Source of the DNA: JAVZLH01 sp038883475
GTDB lineage: Archaea > Thermoproteota > Bathyarchaeia > Bathyarchaeales > Bathycorpusculaceae
Direction: 5' to 3'
Length of the DNA: 64,000 nt
Assembly: GCA_038883475.1 (NCBI GenBank)
Contig: JAVZMA010000004.1
Span: 1 to 64,000, forward strand
Shown: positions 60,940 through 64,000 of the stretch, piece after piece
Layout of the letters: each line of letters begins with the position of its first letter
Position numbering within the stretch: the stretch's first letter is position 1
The notes under the pieces: model-generated
Seen by the model: the letters and a program-made list of their open reading frames with translations, nothing else
Told to the model about the DNA's origin: nothing
Databases searched by the model: none
Translations under genes and position numbers: made by a program

Positions 60940-61545
60940 ATGGCTGTTTACAAACTTAAAACACCAATCTCCGAGGAGGAAATACGCAGACTTAAGGTTA
61001 ATGATGTTCTCTACATAACTGGAACCATAGTCACAGCACGCGACCAAGCCCACAGAAGAGCCCTAGAATATCACAGCCAAGGAAAGCCTATGCCTCTGAA
61101 CTTAGAGGGACTAGCGGTTTTTCATTGCGGTCCAGTTGTAAGCAAGAAAGACGGGGACTGGGCTGCAATCGCTGCGGGTCCAACGACAAGCACAAGAATG
61201 GATATTTTCGAGGACGAGTTCATAAAAAACTTCAAGGTTCGCGTGGTAATTGGCAAGGGCGGGATGGGCAAGAAAACAACCGATGCCATGGCAAAATACG
61301 GCGCTGTTTACGGCGCTTTCACTGGCGGCGCTGCCATTTTGGCTGCGAAAGCCATAAAGAAGGTTAGGGGTGTGGAGTGGCTTGATTTGGGAACACCGGA
61401 AGCCATGTGGATTTTTGAGGTGGAAGATTTTGGTCCTTTGGCTGTTGCCATAGACTCTCATGGAAACAACATTTTCATGGATGTGGCGAAGAACGTTGAG
61501 GAGAACAAGAAGCGGATTTATCAGAAGCTCGGTTTGTCTCCCTAA
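60940..61545 (+). CDS. Class I fumarate hydratase, beta (C-terminal) subunit
   Basis: A 201-residue beta subunit. DVLYITGTIVTARDQAHRRALEYHSQG, FHCGPVVSKKDGDWAAIAAGPTTSTRMD, IGKGGMGKKTTDAMAKYGAVYGAFTGGAA and EWLDLGTPEAMWIFEVEDFGPLAVAIDSHG match the family closely; TS-TRMD and the Lys-Gly-Gly-Met-Gly stretch line the active site. Ribosome binding site GAGGTG is just upstream of the ATG 60940. Forms the holoenzyme with the alpha subunit. Confidence 0.92.
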   Translation: MAVYKLKTPISEEEIRRLKVNDVLYITGTIVTARDQAHRRALEYHSQGKPMPLNLEGLAVFHCGPVVSKKDGDWAAIAAGPTTSTRMDIFEDEFIKNFKVRVVIGKGGMGKKTTDAMAKYGAVYGAFTGGAAILAAKAIKKVRGVEWLDLGTPEAMWIFEVEDFGPLAVAIDSHGNNIFMDVAKNVEENKKRIYQKLGLSP

Positions 61546-61657
61546 TTTTTAACCCTTATTTTTCTGCTTAATTTTTAATCGGTAGCCCAAATTATGCTTA
61601 GTATGTCAGAAGATTTAATATTTGAGGCCTTCTAATCCATAAGACGGGGCCAGATTC

Positions 61658-62128
61658 ATGTTCAAAAGCTTTAGAGATAAAATAGCTCTTTCCGGCGTTG
61701 CAGTTCTTGGAATAGGCATCGCATTGCTGATATTTACTTTCATAAGTGCCTATGGATTTCTAACCCAAAACCTAAGCATAATTGCCTCTGAAGATTTGAT
61801 GCAGACCTTCGGCGGAGCACTTGCACCATTGATTGCAACATGCATACACATAATGTATCTTGGAGTCATGGGGTGGATTGGCTCACTGATAACCATAAGA
61901 GGAGTCACCATAATAGTGAACGCTCCAAAAGTGGAAGGCGTTGTCGTGCAAAAACCAGTAGCGCCGCAGCCTAAACCGTTACCTCAAAACGCAAAAGCCG
62001 CGTCAGCGAAGGAAGCAAAGCCAGAAGCCAAGCCCTCAGAACCACAAATGGTAGTCATACCGCCAGAAGAAGTCGCCCAGCCTCAGAACGAGCAGCAGAA
62101 AAACAATTCGCAACAGCAGCAAGCCTAA
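61658..62128 (+). CDS. Two-helix membrane protein with Pro/Gln-rich tail
   Basis: A 156-residue protein. Two membrane helices (about 12-32 and 53-83) are joined by a short outside loop; the last 70 residues are rich in Pro, Ala, Lys and Gln (QPKPLPQNAKAASAKEAKPEAKP, QQKNNSQQQQ) and likely disordered. I do not recognise it. It heads a three-gene plus-strand run with a surface protein and a four-helix membrane protein, suggesting a small envelope complex. Confidence 0.6.
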   Translation: MFKSFRDKIALSGVAVLGIGIALLIFTFISAYGFLTQNLSIIASEDLMQTFGGALAPLIATCIHIMYLGVMGWIGSLITIRGVTIIVNAPKVEGVVVQKPVAPQPKPLPQNAKAASAKEAKPEAKPSEPQMVVIPPEEVAQPQNEQQKNNSQQQQA

Positions 62129-62178
62129 GCCAAAGTTCTGGCATGATTTCAAAAGCTCTGCAGTAAAGGGGAAAAGCG

Positions 62179-62958
62179 ATGAACTTAACGATTCGAATGA
62201 TGGGAATTGCCACAACGCTTTTCTGGATATTCCTCACAGCCTTCCTTGCCTCAGCTGCCTACTCCATCAAAGATTTACACTTCAATTTTGGAGAACCACA
62301 AATTAACATAACCAGCGAAAACAAGCTGCTCTTTTCTTTGCCCATAAACATCATTAACCAAGGATATTATGATATAGGCGCCTTCAACACGACAACGCAA
62401 CTCCTAGATTCTGATGGCAGCCTCATCGCCAAAGGCTCCACATTTGTACCCAGCATAGGGAAAGGAGAAAACTTAACAACAAGCCATAACATGACAATTG
62501 AAATCGGCGAACTGCTGCAACATAGCGATAGCTATCTGTTTAACGACTCCGAACTTGAGGTCACAGTTTTTGCCGGCATGAGACTTGCAGAGTTGGTTCC
62601 CGTTGGAGTGTCAACAAATCTATCCATTCCTTGGGGCGCTCCATTTTACAATTTCACATTAGGAGAACCAAACAATGAAAGATTTAACCGAACACACCTT
62701 CAAGTCACTGTGCCAATAAGTTTTGAGAACCATGCTTTCTTTGATGTTGCCGGAAGCATGGAAATCAAAATGTATAATAGTTCTGGCGTGCTTATTGGAG
62801 AAAACCAAGTTTTCTTTGAAACACTGCAACATACGTTCTACAATGGATACATTGAGTTTTTCGTGCCAATTACGGTGTTCACTCCAGACGGATATTTTGA
62901 AGCTTACTTTCTAACGCCTTTTTTTAATTATGGACCAATGGTGATACCTTATGGTTGA
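62179..62958 (+). CDS. Membrane-anchored surface protein with two beta domains
   Basis: A 259-residue protein. N-terminal membrane helix (TTLFWIFLTAFLASAAYSI, about 12-30) followed by two similar beta domains: DLHFNFGEPQINITSENKLLFSLPINIINQGYYDIGAFN and PFYNFTLGEPNNERFNRTHLQVTVPISFENHAFFDVAGS. This resembles duplicated LEA14/WHy-like folds that sit at the membrane surface, but assignment is by pattern only. Several N-x-S/T sites. It overlaps the next gene by 8 nt. Confidence 0.62.
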   Translation: MNLTIRMMGIATTLFWIFLTAFLASAAYSIKDLHFNFGEPQINITSENKLLFSLPINIINQGYYDIGAFNTTTQLLDSDGSLIAKGSTFVPSIGKGENLTTSHNMTIEIGELLQHSDSYLFNDSELEVTVFAGMRLAELVPVGVSTNLSIPWGAPFYNFTLGEPNNERFNRTHLQVTVPISFENHAFFDVAGSMEIKMYNSSGVLIGENQVFFETLQHTFYNGYIEFFVPITVFTPDGYFEAYFLTPFFNYGPMVIPYG

Positions 62959-63397
62959 TAAAGCGTTTGTTCGCAAAATCGTGTTTAAAGCGCTCAAAGC
63001 AACAGTTAAGGGAACTCTATTCTATGTGGTGTATTTTGTTTTGTGGAGTTTTATATCGCCGCTTGCGGAGTTTATTCCAGGCTTGCGGCAAATTGTGGAA
63101 ACCTTTGTCATAATATATGTTGTCCTTATGATTCTTGGGGAACTCACCAGCGGCACAATCTACCAATACTTTTTCAATGTTGCCAAGGCGCTGTTCGTAA
63201 CCCTCTATCTAATCCTAGAGTTGAACGGGGGTGTTTTCAGCCTGACCTTTAGGAACTTAAATTTCTTTGTTGACTTTCGTATGGTTCTTGCAGCTGTTGT
63301 ACTCCTAAGTCTTCTCGGAATTGCGAAATCCATGCTTCAAGCCGTGAATTACTTAAATGAAAAGACAGAGTATGGGACAAACATAGGGTTAAGCTGA
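62951..63397 (+). CDS. Four-helix membrane protein
   Basis: A 148-residue hydrophobic protein with about four membrane segments (about 13-35, 45-68, 72-95, 104-125) and a basic N-terminus. Family unknown. It overlaps the surface protein gene by 8 nt, so both are probably translated from one mRNA and may form a complex with the 61658 product. Start ATG 62951. Confidence 0.62.
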   Translation: MVDKAFVRKIVFKALKATVKGTLFYVVYFVLWSFISPLAEFIPGLRQIVETFVIIYVVLMILGELTSGTIYQYFFNVAKALFVTLYLILELNGGVFSLTFRNLNFFVDFRMVLAAVVLLSLLGIAKSMLQAVNYLNEKTEYGTNIGLS

Positions 63398-63401
63398 GAA
63401 G

Positions 63402-63878
63402 TTATAGTTTGATGCTCATGACATAAGCGTCTTCTCCATCAGAATAATACCCGTGGATTGTGCGAGTTACTTGAAAGCCCAGCTTTTTATAGAGGTTGAT
63501 GGCAGAAGTGTTGGTCACCCTAACTTCTAAGAAGCACTGTTTGGCATTGTAAAACCGCATACCTTCCATAGCCTCTTTCACCAAGGCTTCCCCAACTCCT
63601 TTTCTTCTGTGATTGGACAAAACAGCTATCGAAACAATATGTCCCTTCTTGACTAATCCGCCGAGGCCGAAGTTTGAAAGACCTAACTCAATCCTACACA
63701 TTATGTAGCCAATAACCTCTCCATTTTCCTCTGCAACAATGAAGGTTTCCGGAAACCTATTGTATAAGTCCATGAAGAAGAAGTCTCCGTAGTTTTCTGG
63801 GAGACACACACGATTTATGTACATTACTTTTTGCAAGTCACTTGCCTTAAACTTCCGCAGTTTAAAGGTTTTCTGCAA
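63402..63878 (-). CDS. rimI: N-terminal alpha-acetyltransferase (RimI/ArdA-like GNAT)
   Basis: A 158-residue GNAT acetyltransferase. The acetyl-CoA loop HIVSIAVLSNHRRKGVGEALVKEAM (R/Q-x-x-G-x-G/A) is near 85-109, with ETFIVAEENGEVIGYIMCRIE before it and CFLEVRVTNTSAINLYKKLGFQVTRTIHGYYSDGEDAYVM at the end, as in RimI and archaeal Ard1. It acetylates protein N-termini with acetyl-CoA. Starts at TTG 63878; ATG at residue 19 of the reading frame (63824) is less likely. Converges with the membrane gene by 4 nt. Confidence 0.9.
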   Translation of the reverse strand: MQKTFKLRKFKASDLQKVMYINRVCLPENYGDFFFMDLYNRFPETFIVAEENGEVIGYIMCRIELGLSNFGLGGLVKKGHIVSIAVLSNHRRKGVGEALVKEAMEGMRFYNAKQCFLEVRVTNTSAINLYKKLGFQVTRTIHGYYSDGEDAYVMSIKL

Positions 63879-63941
63879 GTTGGGTCCGCCGCCTTATGTT
63901 AATGGGTAACTCCTAAACTAATCACTTTTACTATTTAACTT

Positions 63942-64000
63942 TCATTCCCCGCCAGCTTTAACTTCTGGCAACGTAAAGTTTCCATAGGGCATAGCCCACA
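63942..64000 (-). CDS. Possible C-terminal end of a gene crossing the window edge
   Basis: One minus-strand frame is open from the edge to TGA at 63942-63944 and encodes WAMPYGNFTLPEVKAGGE, plausible as the end of a protein. Too short to assign; the other frames also run on for part of it. It lies 63 nt upstream of rimI, so it would be the same direction. Confidence 0.25.
   Translation of the reverse strand, partial: WAMPYGNFTLPEVKAGGE

Noticed and set aside
1..64000. CRISPR arrays, insertion sequences, rRNA genes, prophage
   Set aside because: No regularly spaced repeats, transposase-like frames, rRNA sequence or phage structural genes were seen.

Overview
The window is archaeal chromosome. 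Evidence: archaeal-type thrS, proS and apgM, RadA, TFE, MBF1, NAC, Trm56, EndoQ, a NurA/HerA pair, a GDAB-ordered pyruvate:ferredoxin oxidoreductase, an ADP-forming acyl-CoA synthetase, two tungsten-type AOR-family enzymes, TATA-like boxes, many TTG/GTG starts with GGAGG-type ribosome binding sites, and two tRNA genes with introns at non-canonical positions. The mix (anaerobic ferredoxin metabolism, peptide and threonine catabolism, no rRNA or methanogenesis genes seen) suggests an anaerobic heterotroph of the TACK type, most like Bathyarchaeia; that placement is inference. Two runs of N and the mixed scaffolding suggest a metagenome-assembled genome.

Layout. 1-4.5 kb is accessory: a truncated membrane protein, three small winged-helix or HTH proteins, one unknown gene, and a large Ig-repeat surface protein interrupted by an N gap. 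4.6-10.5 kb is one co-directional run: NurA-like nuclease, HerA-like ATPase, a small winged-helix protein, a half-length glycosyltransferase and a full glycosyltransferase. 10.5-18.3 kb: NapH-like polyferredoxin, TldE/TldD protease, EndoQ, acyl-CoA synthetase alpha subunit, DedA-type membrane protein. 18.4-31.7 kb: metabolism, with a four-cluster ferredoxin plus AOR enzyme, formyl-THF cyclo-ligase-like protein, threonine-to-glycine pair (Tdh, Kbl), ATP-NAD kinase, ApgM, ProS, second AOR enzyme, ProC. 31.8-37.5 kb: FAD amine/amino acid oxidase, repeat surface protein with a broken fragment behind it, alanine dehydrogenase/ornithine cyclodeaminase, IlvE.

37.6-46.4 kb is an information-processing block: ThrS, small zinc protein, sugar kinase, NAC and PUA protein on the minus strand; MBF1, HflX, Trm56, TFE, HD protein and DUF2110 on the plus strand; then tRNA-Val. 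46.5-51 kb is a surface-glycan cluster (ATP-grasp, DUF354, epimerase, hexapeptide acyltransferase, short nucleotide-sugar dehydrogenase). 51-54 kb is porGDAB. 54.3-64 kb holds a radical SAM protein, tRNA-Asn, RqcH/NEMF, RadA, two-subunit fumarase, a three-gene membrane/surface cluster and RimI.

Main points for a second look: (i) both N gaps are flanked by identical 129-130 bp direct repeats, and collapsing either one removes exactly 227 nt and restores one reading frame; (ii) two tRNAs with 24-27 nt non-canonical introns; (iii) hflX without a normal start codon where an ACG sits at the expected site; (iv) a structured RNA candidate upstream of kbl; (v) a NurA with an inserted winged helix; (vi) a half-glycosyltransferase coupled to its full-length paralogue; (vii) an AOR with Asp replacing a cluster-ligand Cys. 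No CRISPR array, insertion sequence or prophage was seen.
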